Of a stretch of DNA of 64,000 nt, positions 38,901 to 51,073 are shown piece after piece (position 1 is the first letter of the stretch; every line of letters begins with the position of its first letter). The position numbers and the translations under genes are program-made. The stretch covers positions 1,597,001 through 1,661,000 of the forward strand of contig CATNEN010000030.1 in assembly GCA_950097015.1 (NCBI GenBank), in the 5' to 3' direction. This DNA comes from Macrostomum hystrix (taxonomy: Eukaryota; Platyhelminthes; Macrostomidae). The notes below the pieces were generated by a model. The model saw only the letters and a program-made list of their open reading frames with translations. It was not told where the DNA came from and did no database searches.

Positions 38901-41900
38901 TTCCCTGAACTGCACATTCCCTAAACTGCACATTCCCTGAACTGCACATTCTCTAAAATACACATTCCCTAAACTGCACATTCTTTAAAATACACATTCT
39001 CTAAAATACACATTCCCTAAACTGCACATTCTTTAAAATACACATTCTCTAAACTGCACATTCTCTAAACTGCACATTCTCTAAACTGCACATTCTCTAA
39101 AATACACATTCTCTAAACTGCACATTCTCTAAACTGCACATTCCCTGAACTGCACATTCCCTGAACTGCACATTCTCTAAACTGCACATTCTCTAAACTG
39201 CACATTCTACTACCTAGTATGCTAGTAGAACTCACCCGCAATCCAACAACATCGCACAGCAGTTTCAACAATCGACTCTTCTCAAGCGTCTCAGGCCTGA
39301 CATCCCTAGTATTGAGCACTTTGCCCCGCAGGGCCAATACACCGAATCGGTCGCGACCTCCAGGCACAGCAGCGGCGCCTGCCACGGCCAGCGCCTTGGC
39401 TGAGTCGCCCTCCGTCAGCACCAAGACACAGTCAGCAGAGCCTCGGCTGCCGCCAGAAACTAGATTAGCGTGCTGCAGCTTGCCAGCAGGACACGGCTGC
39501 GGCAGCTTCGGTGCCGTCGCCTAAATGAAGCTGCGAATCACCGCCGCCACTCTCTGCTTTCTTAGAAAGCTTTTTAGACTCGGCCGCGCCGGTCGTCATC
39601 GAGTTATAGATGGCCCACCCGACGCTGCCAGACTTGCGCACATCCGACAGGTGGACAACAAAGTCGCCGCTGGCGGCAGTCAGAGAGTCGGGCAGCAGGG
39701 CAGCGTCGCCAAACTTTGTCGAGGACAATGTTAGCCGCCGTTTAGCCTGCGACTCGAAGCTAGGATTGTCAATGCGACAGCTGCAGAATAGCCAAAGGCG
39801 TTGGCGCACCTGAGCCGGCTTAATCGCTGGCGGCCAGGTGTTAATTAAGCGAGCTAATCTCTTACGATTGCGCAAAGAAGATTCTACAGCGTCGGTCAGA
39901 GGACGCAACAGCCGGTCGCACAGAAGATCAACGTGACGGCCACCGGCTGGCGTCGAGATGGCGTTTACAAAGCTAACGTGACGAAAGCCTTCAGCAGAGG
40001 GCGTCGCGCAGGCGGCCACCAGCCAGCGCTGATTGGCTGCGCTAACCAGCAGGCTACCCGGCGGAATGTACATCTTGCAGTATTCGATAAAACTCGACAC
40101 TGGCACCCTTTGTCCGTTAAAGTACACGCGCACTCCGGGACACGTGGCCGCCAAATCGTAGGCGCGCCGATTGATTAAAGCCAGAAAGTCTTCATTTAAA
40201 CCGGACTGATCTGCTCCGAATCTGGTTAAATCCGGTTTGAAGGCGACCCGAGTGAAATCTGGGCCGGAACTGGCCGCAACCTGGAAATATTAGTGTCAGT
40301 TTGTGAGATTCAGAAATTTACTAAAATATACCTGGATTCTTTTAACTGCCAGAGATAACTGGAGGAATGACAAAAATTCTCACAAACTCCCACAAACTCT
40401 CACCCCGTTGAGTTCGTCGGAGACAATAAACTCTCACCCGTTGAGTTGGTCGGAGACCATAAACTCTCACCCGTTGAGTTGGTCGGAGACCATAAACTCT
40501 CACCCCGTTGAGTTGGTCGGAGACCATAAACTCTCACCCCGTTGAGTTGGTCGGAGACCATAAACTCTCACCCCGTTGAGTTGGTCAGGAGACCATAAAC
40601 TCTCACCCCGTTGAGTTGGTCGGAGACCATAAACTCTCACCCCGTTGAGTTGGTGGGAGACCATAAACTCTCACCCCGTTGAGTTGGTCGGAGACCATAA
40701 ACTCTCACCCCGTTGAGTTGGTCAGTGACCATAAACTCTCACCCCGTTGAGTTGGTCGGAGACCATAAACTCTCACCCCGTTGAGTTGGTCGGAGACCAT
40801 AAACTCTCACCCGTTGAGTTGGTCGGAGATCATAAACTCTCACCCGTTGAGTTGGTCGGAGACCATAAACTCTCACCCGTTGAGTTGGTCGGACACCATA
40901 AACTCTCACCCCGTTGAGTTGGTCGGAGACCATAAACTCTCACCCCGTTGAGTTGGTCGGAGACAATAAACTCTCACCCCGTTGAGTTTGTCGGAGACAA
41001 TAAACTCTCTCGGAGTTTATGGTCTCCGACCACCCCGTTGAGTTGGTCGGAGACAATAAACTCTCACCCCGTTGAGTTGGTCGGAGACCATAAACTCTCA
41101 CCCCGTTGAGTTGGTCGGAGACCATAAACTCTCACCCCGTTGAGTTGGTCGGAGACCATAAACTCTCACCCCGTTGAGTTGGTCAGGAGACCATAAACTC
41201 TCACCCCGTTGAGTTGGTCGGAGACCATAAACTCTCACCCCGTTGAGTTGGTCAGTGACCATAAACTCTCACCCCGTTGAGTTGGTCGGAGACCATAAAC
41301 TCTCACCCCGTTGAGTTGGTCGGAGACCATAAACTCAGCCTTTTGATTTGGTTACTGAAACTGTATATTTTCTAAGAAAGCATTAAGCTAACTGAGAGAA
41401 TTAGATTGAATAAAAGCATCTCACCCACCTCAGGTCTGCCAGCCACGGTCATATTGTCGGCCCAAGTCTGGCAGAAGCCTAACCCGGTCTCGCTAGATCT
41501 AGTCTCAACCGTGAACTGACGGCTATAAATATTGCACAGCTTGGCGCCGAAACCGTTTCGTCCGCCCGTGGTTGATTTGACCGAGTCGTCGAAATTGCTA
41601 GAAGTTAACAGTCGGCCAAACAGCAGGCTGGGCACGTACTGACCTGGAGCATCCGGGTGTAGGACAACTGGCACACCGCGGCCATTGTTCCACACCTCCA
41701 TTGTGCCAGTGGACGAGTCCAGGGACACACGAATCTCAGTAGTGCCAGCCGGATCTCGTTGCCAATTATCGGCCGCATTGACCAGTATCTCGTCACAGAT
41801 GCGATACAGGCCGGGCGAGAATGCTAGATCGCGTTCAAGCATACGAGTGCCGTCTGGCTGGACTGTCCAGACCCGCTGCTTGGCCGGCTCGGTGGATCCT

Positions 41901-42733
41901 ATGTATGCGTCGGGCCTCAGCAGCACGTGCTCAGTGGGAGATTTCACCTGGACGGGAGGGGAAGATTGGGAAAATGATACTAGAATGGGATGAAGAAGAT
42001 TGGGAAGAGAGAATATGGGATGAGGAAGATTGGGAAGAGACGGAGAATATGGGATGGGGAGATTGGGAAGAGACGGAGAATATGGGATGGGGAGATTGGG
42101 AAGAGACGGAGAATATGGGATGGGGAGATTGGGAAGAGACGGAGAATATGGGATGGGGAGATTGGGAAGAGACGGAGAATATGGGATGGGGAGATTGGGA
42201 AGAGAGAATATGGGAAGAGGAAGATTGGGAAGAGACTGAGAGAAGGGGATGGGGAAGACTGGGGAGAGACAGAGAAAGGGGGATGGGGAAGACTGGGAAG
42301 AGAATGTGAGATGGGGAAGATTGGAAAGGGAGGAAAATGGTAGGGGAAGATTTAGGCAGCTATATCTGTTACCTGATAGACTAGCTCCAACGGCCTGTGT
42401 CGACCAGGTCCATTGCCACCTGTACTTAGACCACCACTTGCAGCAGCTGCCCTGGCATAACCAGCCGCCTGTTGATTGAGTCCAAATGGCACAACAGCCC
42501 GACGGTCAAATCCCAATGATCTGCTGGGAAAAATAAAAACAAGCCATATATTTCATCTAAAAACTAACTTCTGCTGCCAATATTAATCCAAAATTTTGAC
42601 ATTCCAATGACATCCTAATAACAATTGGGATTAAATTCTACCTGACTTGAAAGCCTGGACACCGGAAACATTGGCAAAGCATTCCATTAGCAAGCAGTGA
42701 GTTCAGTTCAGCTTGAAGCTGACTAAATAGCAT
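32945..42733 (-). CDS. DNA topoisomerase II (type IIA), complete but with a very short C-terminal region
   Basis: ATP-dependent double-strand DNA passage enzyme. Minus-strand exons: 42642-42733, 42373-42520, 41429-41947, about 39236-40280, 38104-38609, 37235-37726, 36114-36617, 33719-34268, 32945-33103; about 1,337 residues against 1,450-1,530 in animals. GHKL ATPase: EHVLLRPDAYIGS, EILVNAADNWQRD, WNNGRGVPVV, GGRNGFGAKLCNIYS. The transducer K-loop reads QAK where others have QTK. TOPRIM: LTEGDSAKAL and MADQDTDGTHIRG (acidic metal residues kept). Winged helix: QRKVMYVCFKR and AASRYIYTCLS, with the catalytic Tyr. Coiled-coil gate: FPTVRQIFQEYFDLRL to LDDLDVLEA. After that only about 70 residues remain, with no basic nuclear-localisation stretch. 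The N-terminal exon pair is phase-consistent but not homology-supported. A reading-frame break lies near 39.51 kb. Seven of eight introns hold a private minisatellite. Confidence 0.95.
33176..33645. repeat. 27-bp minisatellite with 54-bp alternation
   Basis: CCAGCCTCCAATCCTTCATC-AGATCCC alternates with CCAGCCTCCAATCCTTCTGC-TAATCTG, giving a 54-bp higher-order unit. It fills the TOP2 intron 33104-33718 next to the last exon. Confidence 0.96.
34325..36072. repeat. 20-bp minisatellite, about 87 copies
   Basis: Unit GATCAGTGAGTGGAACTGAG with GGATGG replacing GAGTGG in some copies. The period is exact over most of the array and each unit carries a GATC. On the minus (gene) strand each unit reads CACTGATCCTCAG, a branch-point-like plus acceptor-like string. 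It occupies the TOP2 intron 34269-36113. Confidence 0.97.
36650..37196. repeat. ~20-bp minisatellite
   Basis: GACAGACTCTCATACTGACT units with ACAGACT, TTACTGACT and AAGGACT variants. The right half shows a 60-bp higher-order unit (ACAGACT, AAGGACT, TTACTGACT in fixed order). Lies in the TOP2 intron 36618-37234. Confidence 0.95.
37865..38093. repeat. 13-bp G-rich minisatellite
   Basis: About fifteen copies of AGGCAGGGGACAC. Lies in the TOP2 intron 37727-38103 and stops about ten bases from the exon donor at 38103. Confidence 0.96.
38665..39212. repeat. 16-bp minisatellite
   Basis: About 34 copies of CTGCACATTCCCTAAA with CCCTGAA, TCTCTAAA and ATACACATT variants, plus one insertion (GCGGGTTC) near 38752. 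Lies in the TOP2 intron 38610-39235. Confidence 0.96.
40385..41335. repeat. 33/34-bp minisatellite with one inverted unit
   Basis: About 28 copies of CTCTCACCCCGTTGAGTTGG followed by TCGGAGACCATAAA; CCC and CCCC versions set the 33 or 34 length. At about 41010-41031 a fragment of the unit is present in reverse orientation. Lies in the TOP2 intron 40281-41428. Confidence 0.96.
41985..42335. repeat. 33-bp purine-rich minisatellite
   Basis: GGGATGGGGAGATTGGGAAG followed by AGACGGAGAATAT, about five exact copies flanked by decayed ones. Lies in the TOP2 intron 41948-42372. Confidence 0.95.
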
Positions 42734-43078
42734 GCAGATGCTATTCTAAGCAAAAGACATTCTGAAATATAAACAAAGAAAATCAGAAAAACTGTATTTT
42801 TATTCTTTTAAATATTAATAGGGCTGGAAGTTTTATAACCAGCAGCAGTAAAAATTTATATGATATTAAAAATAACATAAAACCTGTTATTTACCTTTTT
42901 GGAGTGAAGGCAAGAAAATGATTTTAAATAATATATAATAGTATCCAGTAAAAGTTCTATATTATACCCAGGCTTTAGCCAGGAAAAAATAAACATCATA
43001 TGGAATATATACTTTTAGGAATCATCGAATTTGTTGTTTTAACTACATAGGTACTGAATTTTTACTAATTGAGCAATA
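42734..43078 (-). promoter_or_regulatory. Upstream region of TOP2
   Basis: AT-rich 345 bp between the predicted TOP2 start codon (42733) and a MITE. It probably includes the promoter or 5' UTR. No specific element could be placed. Confidence 0.3.
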
Positions 43079-43359
43079 CATACATGCGCAACACCCGGCC
43101 GACCCGGCCGAACCGGCCGGGTGAAACGAGGGCCAAGCAAGGTAAGTCGCAAAAACCAATTGACCAAGCGCAAAAAAATCAAAGGGGGGACCAAGGGACA
43201 AAAAAGGAAGGCGTGAAGAAAAGGAAAAAGGGGAGAGAAAAAGAGAGCAAATGAGAGCAAACTAAGTCGTAAATAGAGCAATGAAATGAACTAAGTCGCA
43301 AATGAGAGCAAAAACTAAGTCGCACGGCCGGCTAAGATTTGGGAGGTTGCGCATGTATG
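43079..43359. mobile_element. 281-bp MITE with 14-bp inverted repeats
   Basis: Ends in CATACATGCGCAAC on each side in inverted orientation and is flanked by a GCAATA direct repeat (43073-43078 and 43360-43365), a likely target-site duplication. The interior has three copies of an ACTAAGTCGCAAA motif and a CCGGCC-rich patch, so it is much more GC-rich than its surroundings at the ends. It has no coding capacity. Superfamily is unknown. Confidence 0.75.
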
Positions 43360-43766
43360 GCAATATAAATTAAAAAATTGTTACTCATAAAATAAACTTA
43401 ATTCTTATGCTTTGCTTAAAACACATATAAAAGTTAGAGATTAAAAAAAATTGGTACAAATCAATTTTAGTAAAAATGTATATCTAAGAAAACATTTTAA
43501 TATCTTAACATAGATAATTTGACAATAGGCATAGTAGGGAAAGGCATGTTCAGGAAAAAAATAAATGGTATAAAAATTGGCATAAATTTACTTTCATTCG
43601 CGAAATTATTTTCTTTTTTAAAATGGTGCCAATGATGTGGAATGACGAATGGAAGTTGTCTATGGCCCATAGTAGCCACATAGAGTTGTTTTGGGCACAA
43701 AAATTTGGCTGATTTTTAATGAGCCCTCACTATAGTTTGGATTTTTGAGACTCTTCTGATTTGCAA

Positions 43767-45285
43767 ATGGCTGGATGGCCCCCAAGACCATCATGGATTG
43801 TGCCACTGAATGAAGTTCTGCCAGCACAGGCACTGACGGAACTAAATATGAATACAAGGGATCTGATGGCAGTGACGGCAAGTACTGACAAGACTATGTG
43901 GTGGCTCGCTTGTCATGGACTATTGGCCAACCAATGGACATGCCCATGTGCCGCGCATACACCGATGAATCTGCAGCACCACAATATAGAGCGATTCATT
44001 GATGGCTACGCCTGGGACTGTAAAACCTGTCGACACCAGAAGAGCATACCCAAGGGCTCCTTTTTTGAGGCTAGCCATCTGGACCTACAGCAGCTGATCA
44101 CCCTGTTGCAATCCTGGGCCAAAAACAAGTCCATGTCAACCGTCATGCACGAGTGTTGCATCAGTAGCCGCACTGCCATCAACTGGCTCAACTTTGTTCG
44201 CAAGGCCTACGTCTGTTGCCAGTACTTTGTGGATCAACCAATGCAGCTGGGTGGCCCTGGTCATGTGGTCGAGATTGACGAAAGTCGGTTCTTCCACTGC
44301 AAGTATCACCAGGGAGCCTACCATGATGGTCACTGGGTGCTTGGAATGGTGGAATGAGGCTCGCCCAAGTGCGTCATGGTGGTCATACTGGACAGGTCCG
44401 CTGCTACTGCTGCCCATCATCCAGTAGTACGTCCTACCCAGCATGCGGATCCTGACAGACGGCTGACAGGCATATATTCAAGTGGCGAATGCTGTTGGTG
44501 GTCATGGTAACCATGGTGTTGTGAATCATAGGCTCCACTTTGTGGACCCCAATGACCCCACGCTGCACACAAACACGATTGAAGGGATGTGGGGCAACTG
44601 CAAAGCGAAATTCCGGGCCATGCATAGCACTAGCAATGCCGTCTTTGAATCACACATCCAAGAGTATCTATGGCGTTGCCTTCACCTGGGCCATAGTCCG
44701 GATCATGCTGGTTACGGCGGAAATTTCCGGCATAAATGTTGCTGGTAAATATGTTGGTCGGCGTAAGGTTGGCGTAACTTTTGACCAAAAAAATCTGGTG
44801 GCGTAAGTGGTGGGCATAACCACGATCACCACGATCGTGAATCACGATCATATGTATCACTATAGAACATAACACATTTGCGTTAATTATGATGTTTGCG
44901 TTAATTAGGAGCAGCATTAAAACAAAGTTCATTAAAATATTGCAGTTCGTATAAATGAGATAGCAGAATATCTATTGTAGGATAGCAAAAGTTTTTTTAG
45001 CTTTAAGATGCTTACTTTGATACTTGATTCAGAATTTGCAACTTGTGAGATTTTTAAACAGTTGCAACTTCTGAATTTAATTAATCACTGATTAACATGA
45101 TTTGTGAAGGACCTTTTTTTGGGTGGCATAAGTCAGAGGGACCTTTTTTGGTTGGCGTAAGTCTGGCGTAAGTGCCAAAAATGTTGGATTTTTTCTCCGG
45201 CGTAAGTCCAGCATGATCCGGACTATGGCACCTGGGGCCTGCCAAGGCTTTTGGCAGCATTCTGTACTGGATATGTCATTATTAG
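43767..45285 (+). pseudogene. Merlin transposase, broken by stops, a frameshift and a nested insertion
   Basis: DDE transposase of the IS1595/Merlin group. From the ATG at 43767 the frame is open to 44354: a Cys/His-rich region ([14 protein letters not shown]), a helix-turn-helix-like segment, then [14 protein letters not shown] with the first catalytic Asp and GHWVLGMVE. An in-frame TGA follows at 44355. After it, PIIQ is followed by TAG, a frame change is needed, ILTDG (second Asp) is followed by TGA, and the third acidic residue is in HTNTIEGMWGN. The frame is then cut at 44690 by the nested element and resumes at 45237 with GPAKAFGSILYWICHY and a TAG at 45283. It is therefore inactive. 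Confidence 0.85.
44691..45228. mobile_element. 538-bp MITE nested in the Merlin transposase
   Basis: Inverted ends begin CCATAGTCCGGATCATGCTG (21 identical bases) and continue with TTACG/CTTACG CCGGA. A perfect 8-bp duplication, CACCTGGG, flanks it at 44683-44690 and 45229-45236. The interior is AT-rich and carries repeated GGCGTAAG/GGCATAAG motifs near both ends, as in subterminal transposase-binding repeats. An 8-bp duplication fits hAT, P or Merlin; I cannot choose. Confidence 0.92.
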
Positions 45286-45452
45286 GCTACCCAGTTTAGG
45301 AATCTGAGACAGTCAGGACTGCATTGTACTGAACTGAGCAATGCTCAGTGTTATTTTAAAATGTTTCCTAACAGTTGTGTTACCAGTTACCAGAAGAAGA
45401 AAATAATTTCGCAAATAAAAGTAAATTTATGCCTAAAAATTTGCTAAATGGT

Positions 45453-47148
45453 TTCTGACTTCATTAATTGAGAATTTTAAACATGTTGTACAGTCACTTG
45501 ATTTGGAGCATAGCAATTAGCAACAAGTACAACAAATACAACGAAAATACTTTAAGACTTGCCATAAAATGTATACAATAATGTAAACCCTAAATCCCAA
45601 ACTAAAGGCTGAGTATGTATGCCTATACAGAACTTAACAATGGGGGCCTAAGAAAGTCATCACAGATGTAAAGACAGGTACACTGGGAATTGAAGGATGC
45701 ATGCCTTCCCAAGGAATTTCAGTACATCTATACACAAGAGTACACAAGAGTATGTGTACCCAAAACTGAGTACCATGTACACTCGAACACATCAAAACAG
45801 CCACATAAGCAAACAACCAAAATCAAAATAGTGAACATAACAGCCACACAAGAATTGACAACTATTATAACCATAGATTATAACAAAATAGCTCTAGATT
45901 ATAACGAAAGGATCACATATCGTTTTATCTTTTCTTAAAACGAACAAAATTTTTTGTAAGGGCTAAAAATTACTAAAAAGCCTGGTTGCAAAAGTGAGAC
46001 CTAAAGCGTAAATAAGCCTGGCTTAAAAAACAACCGGTAGTAACCGGCTAAACAATGAAATTTTTCTGTTTTTATTATATTTAGATAAAAAAATGAATAG
46101 AATTAGAAGAGCATTTTATCACTGCAAGGTTTTTTTTCTATTCTATGCAGCCGTGACACAATTTATAAGAAACATTTTATTTTATTTTTCAAAAAAAGCA
46201 AGATACTAACTTTAAAATAACTTGAGTCACACAATAATAACTACAAAATTTTTTTTTGTAATTACTAAGAAAAATTATGCACATTTGATCGACGATGCTT
46301 AGTACTTTATGTTTTTTAGCGTTATTGTCTATAATTGGTAACAAATTTTGTTATACGGCTTAAACATTAAAACTCTTCGGATTGCTTCTATTTTTGGCAT
46401 GAGCAAATACTGAAAATTTGACTTACATAATTAACTCACATGGTTTAATGACGTATTCCGCGCTGCACGTAGCGTGACGTGGGATTTAACTAAGGCCTAA
46501 AGGTTTGCTTCACTTTTTACAAACAAGGTACACTATAATTATATACGTGCTAACTTTTGTAAAAATTTAAATGTTTATTCACAAGGTTTTCATATCGACT
46601 TTACAAGCTGTAGATTTTCACTCGTGGCACTTGCGCCTCGTTTTTATTTGGTAATAAGATACAATTTTATAATACTTCGTTTTCGCATTTAGGGATTAAA
46701 CTATGTAATCATGTAATTTCATATTTTTGTATAACCGCTACCAAAAAATTCTAGAAATAAGTTACTTGTGTGTAGTTTTTACGAGTATATGTAATACGCT
46801 GCGCCGGGCATGTACAGCAAACGAATAGGCAAATAATGACTTAAAGAGTACATAAAAGTTTAAAAAAAATTGAATCCTTAAACATGTTTAGAACACAGTC
46901 CTGTGTGTTTTTTGTATGTAAAGAGAAAAATTGCATGAAAAGAAAATCATTACAATTGCAAATCAATAGTTCATTACTTTAGAGTTTAAACAAGTGTCAT
47001 ACATGCAGGTATGCCACGAGTATGTAAATACCAGCATAAAGCATAAAGTAACTGTCAGCGAACATGTTAAATCCATACAGCAATCACAAAATTATCGGCA
47101 GACGCACACTTTCCCTTCCGTTAATATGGCATAGTCATAAGGCGTCGA
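45453..47148. other. Intergenic between Merlin and the OTX-like gene
   Basis: AT-rich DNA with poly-T and poly-A runs. No gene, repeat array or mobile element was recognised. The part nearest 47149 should be the 3' UTR of the OTX-like gene; a minus-strand AATAAA at 46574-46579 is one candidate polyadenylation signal. Confidence 0.5.
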
Positions 47149-48751
<1,603 letters not shown>

Positions 48752-49929
48752 AGATTTGGACTTCTCATTGAGAGGTTCAGACGGGACTGAAAAGCTGCAA
48801 TTTCTATCTAAATCTAATCCTTAAGCCCCTTATTTACACCTGCTCAGTCCTACACGGCATCTCCACTAAAACTAATGCAACTTAATCTTGACAATTCTTA
48901 AAAGCTCTCACTAATGCTAATTATAAGGGGACAAATTCCCAAAGCTGGTTCGCCTTTCTTAAACGAGGGATTTCAAAAGAATCTTATGGTGGTCCCTTCG
49001 GCTGCTCAGAGGAGATTGTCAGTGAGAATATTAAGATGGAAAATCCCAAATAGGCAGCTTACCTCTGGCTGATCCTGCGGTTTATCCCTTATTGGGAGGT
49101 CTGCGATCTCCGGGCAGTCTTAGAAAGGATTATTAATCGGTAAAATCGGACGAATTTACCGAGCCAAGCAAAACGGGATGAGCGGCGGCCCGTTGCTGGG
49201 ATCCAATAGGCACCACATTCCGCCTACAGCCAATGGGACTGCGGCCCGCTGTTGCCTTCCCCGCAGCGGGGGGATTCCAACGGGTGCTCAGAATTTTTCT
49301 GTCCTGTGTCTCTCAGCGCAAGCTGTTGCCGCGGCCCTCCTGGCTCCCTACCTAAACAATTTGGGGACAATCTAAACAATCTGCAGACAATCCAGTCCCC
49401 ACAAAGACACAGGGGCAAATGAAAATCTACTCATTATTGTTCCCCGCATGAGCAGCATGGCTTATCCGAACGCCCACCCCCCCCTACTAGCCTTGCGACC
49501 CTGCTCGCAAACACCAATTTAAATATTTCTTTTCTAAAAATCTTTTTTTCGCAGAGGAAAAAATCCTCAGACTAGTCGCTGCGTCACACTCGGCCTGCAT
49601 GCAGTATTTCTATATGGGCGCAGAATGGCAATCTGTTGCCACCTATACTGCGGTGGAACCCGCAGCAGATGCAGCTTTGACTCCTCAATGAAAAATTATG
49701 AATCGTGAATCCCTGCCCTCAGCTATAGCGTGCTAGCTGAGATACAGGAGCGTGTAACAGCTCGATCTGACAAGTCCATTATTTCTTTAGCATTGTAAAT
49801 AATGAGGCAATTTTTTATAAAACGAACGACCTAACCAGATGACAGTGTAGAGCAGTATTTGCTCTTCTATAAACAGTGACGTAGTCAATTATCAAAAATG
49901 AACTGTTCGATAAAAATACTGTTCGAGAC
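48752..49929 (-). promoter_or_regulatory. Upstream region of the OTX-like gene
   Basis: Unique sequence of about 1.2 kb with moderate GC. Two CCAAT motifs (ATCCAATAGG near 49200 and GCCAATGGGA near 49228) lie in a GC-rich patch that could be part of a promoter. A CAG-rich homology to coding sequence was not seen. The polarity and use of these sites are inferred. Confidence 0.3.
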
Positions 49930-50085
49930 GTTTTAGACGGGACACCAACTCTTAGAAACCTGATAGACGGGACACCAACTCTTAGAAACCTGATAGACGG
50001 GACACCAACTCTTAGAAACCTGATAGACGGGACACCAACTCTTAGAAACCTGATAGACGGGACACCAACTCTTAGAAACCTGATA
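49930..50085. repeat. 30-bp minisatellite A
   Basis: Five near-identical copies of GACGGGACACCAACTCTTAG followed by AAACCTGATA. It abuts a second 30-bp array with a different unit. Confidence 0.95.
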
Positions 50086-50785
50086 GACGGGACAACACCT
50101 GTTGGAAAGCTGTTAGATTTGACAACACCTGTTGGAAAGCTGTTAGATTTGACAACACCTGTTGGAAAGCTGTTAGATTTGACAACACCTGTTGGAAAGC
50201 TGTTAGATCTGACAAAACCTGCTGGAAAGCTGTTAGATTTGACAACACCTGTTGGAAAGCTGTTAGATTTGACAACACCTGTTGGAAAGCTGTTAGATCT
50301 GACAACACCTGTTGGAAACTGTAAGATTTGACAACACCTGTTGGAAACTGTAAGATTTGACAACACCTGTTGGAAAGCTGTTAGATTTGACAACACCTGT
50401 TGGAAACTGTTAGATTTGACAACACCTGTTGGAAACTGTTAGATTTGACAACACCTGTTGGAAAGCTGTTAGATCTGACAACACCTGTTGGAAAGCTGTT
50501 AGATTTGACAACACCTGTTGGAAAACTGTTAGATCTGACAACACCTGTTGGAAAGCTGTTAGATTTGACAACACCTGTTGGAAAGCTGTTAGATCTGACA
50601 ACACCTGTTGGAAAGCTGTTAGATTTGACAACACCTGTTGGAAAGCTGTTAGATCTGACAACACCTGTTGGAAAGCTGTTAGATTTGACAACACCTGTTG
50701 GAAAGCTGTTAGATTTGACAACACCTGTTGGAAACTGTAAGATTTGACAACACCTGTTGGAAACTGTAAGATTTGACAACACCCG
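50086..50785. repeat. 30-bp minisatellite B
   Basis: About 23 copies of GACAACACCTGTTGGAAAGC followed by TGTTAGATTT, with ATCT and shortened CTGTAAG variants (29 bp). GATTT and GATCT copies alternate in the right half, giving a 60-bp unit. Confidence 0.95.
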
Positions 50786-51073
50786 ATAGGCAACACATGA
50801 GGGGGCAGACCAGCCATGGCAGTAACTGGAGCAGGCTGATTAAGCGCTTACAAGATTTGAAAAGATTCTAGCTACTATTTATTAGAAAGCTTGTCATAGA
50901 AAATCTCGAACATGTCTTTCAAAACAGCATTGCAAAAAGCAGGAAAGTTTGCAATGCTGATTGCATCAATGAATTAGCTGTGTGTATAACGCGGGTGCAA
51001 GTTGCAAGGAATTTAAGTTTAAAAACTAATAGGTTTCTTACACTGAAACCCAGGTCTTGCTATCGCCACAGAT
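50786..51073. other. Upstream region of the unrecognised secreted-protein gene
   Basis: Unique DNA with no identified feature between the 30-bp array and the ATG at 51074. Promoter location is only inferred. Confidence 0.3.

Larger units (their letters stand above)
43570..45444 (+). mobile_element. Merlin-type (IS1016/ISXO2-like) DNA transposon, decayed
   Basis: The two ends are inverted repeats of about 40 bp sharing GGCATAAATTTACTTT and GCGAAATTATTTTCTT (43579-43615 and 45398-45435). They are flanked by TAAATGGT at 43562-43569 and 45445-45452, an 8-bp target duplication as expected for Merlin. Between them lies a broken transposase gene. A second element (44691-45228) is inserted within it. 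Confidence 0.85.

Noticed and set aside
43069-43254. Short Lys-rich plus-strand frame
   Set aside because: Lies within the 281-bp MITE and has no homology.
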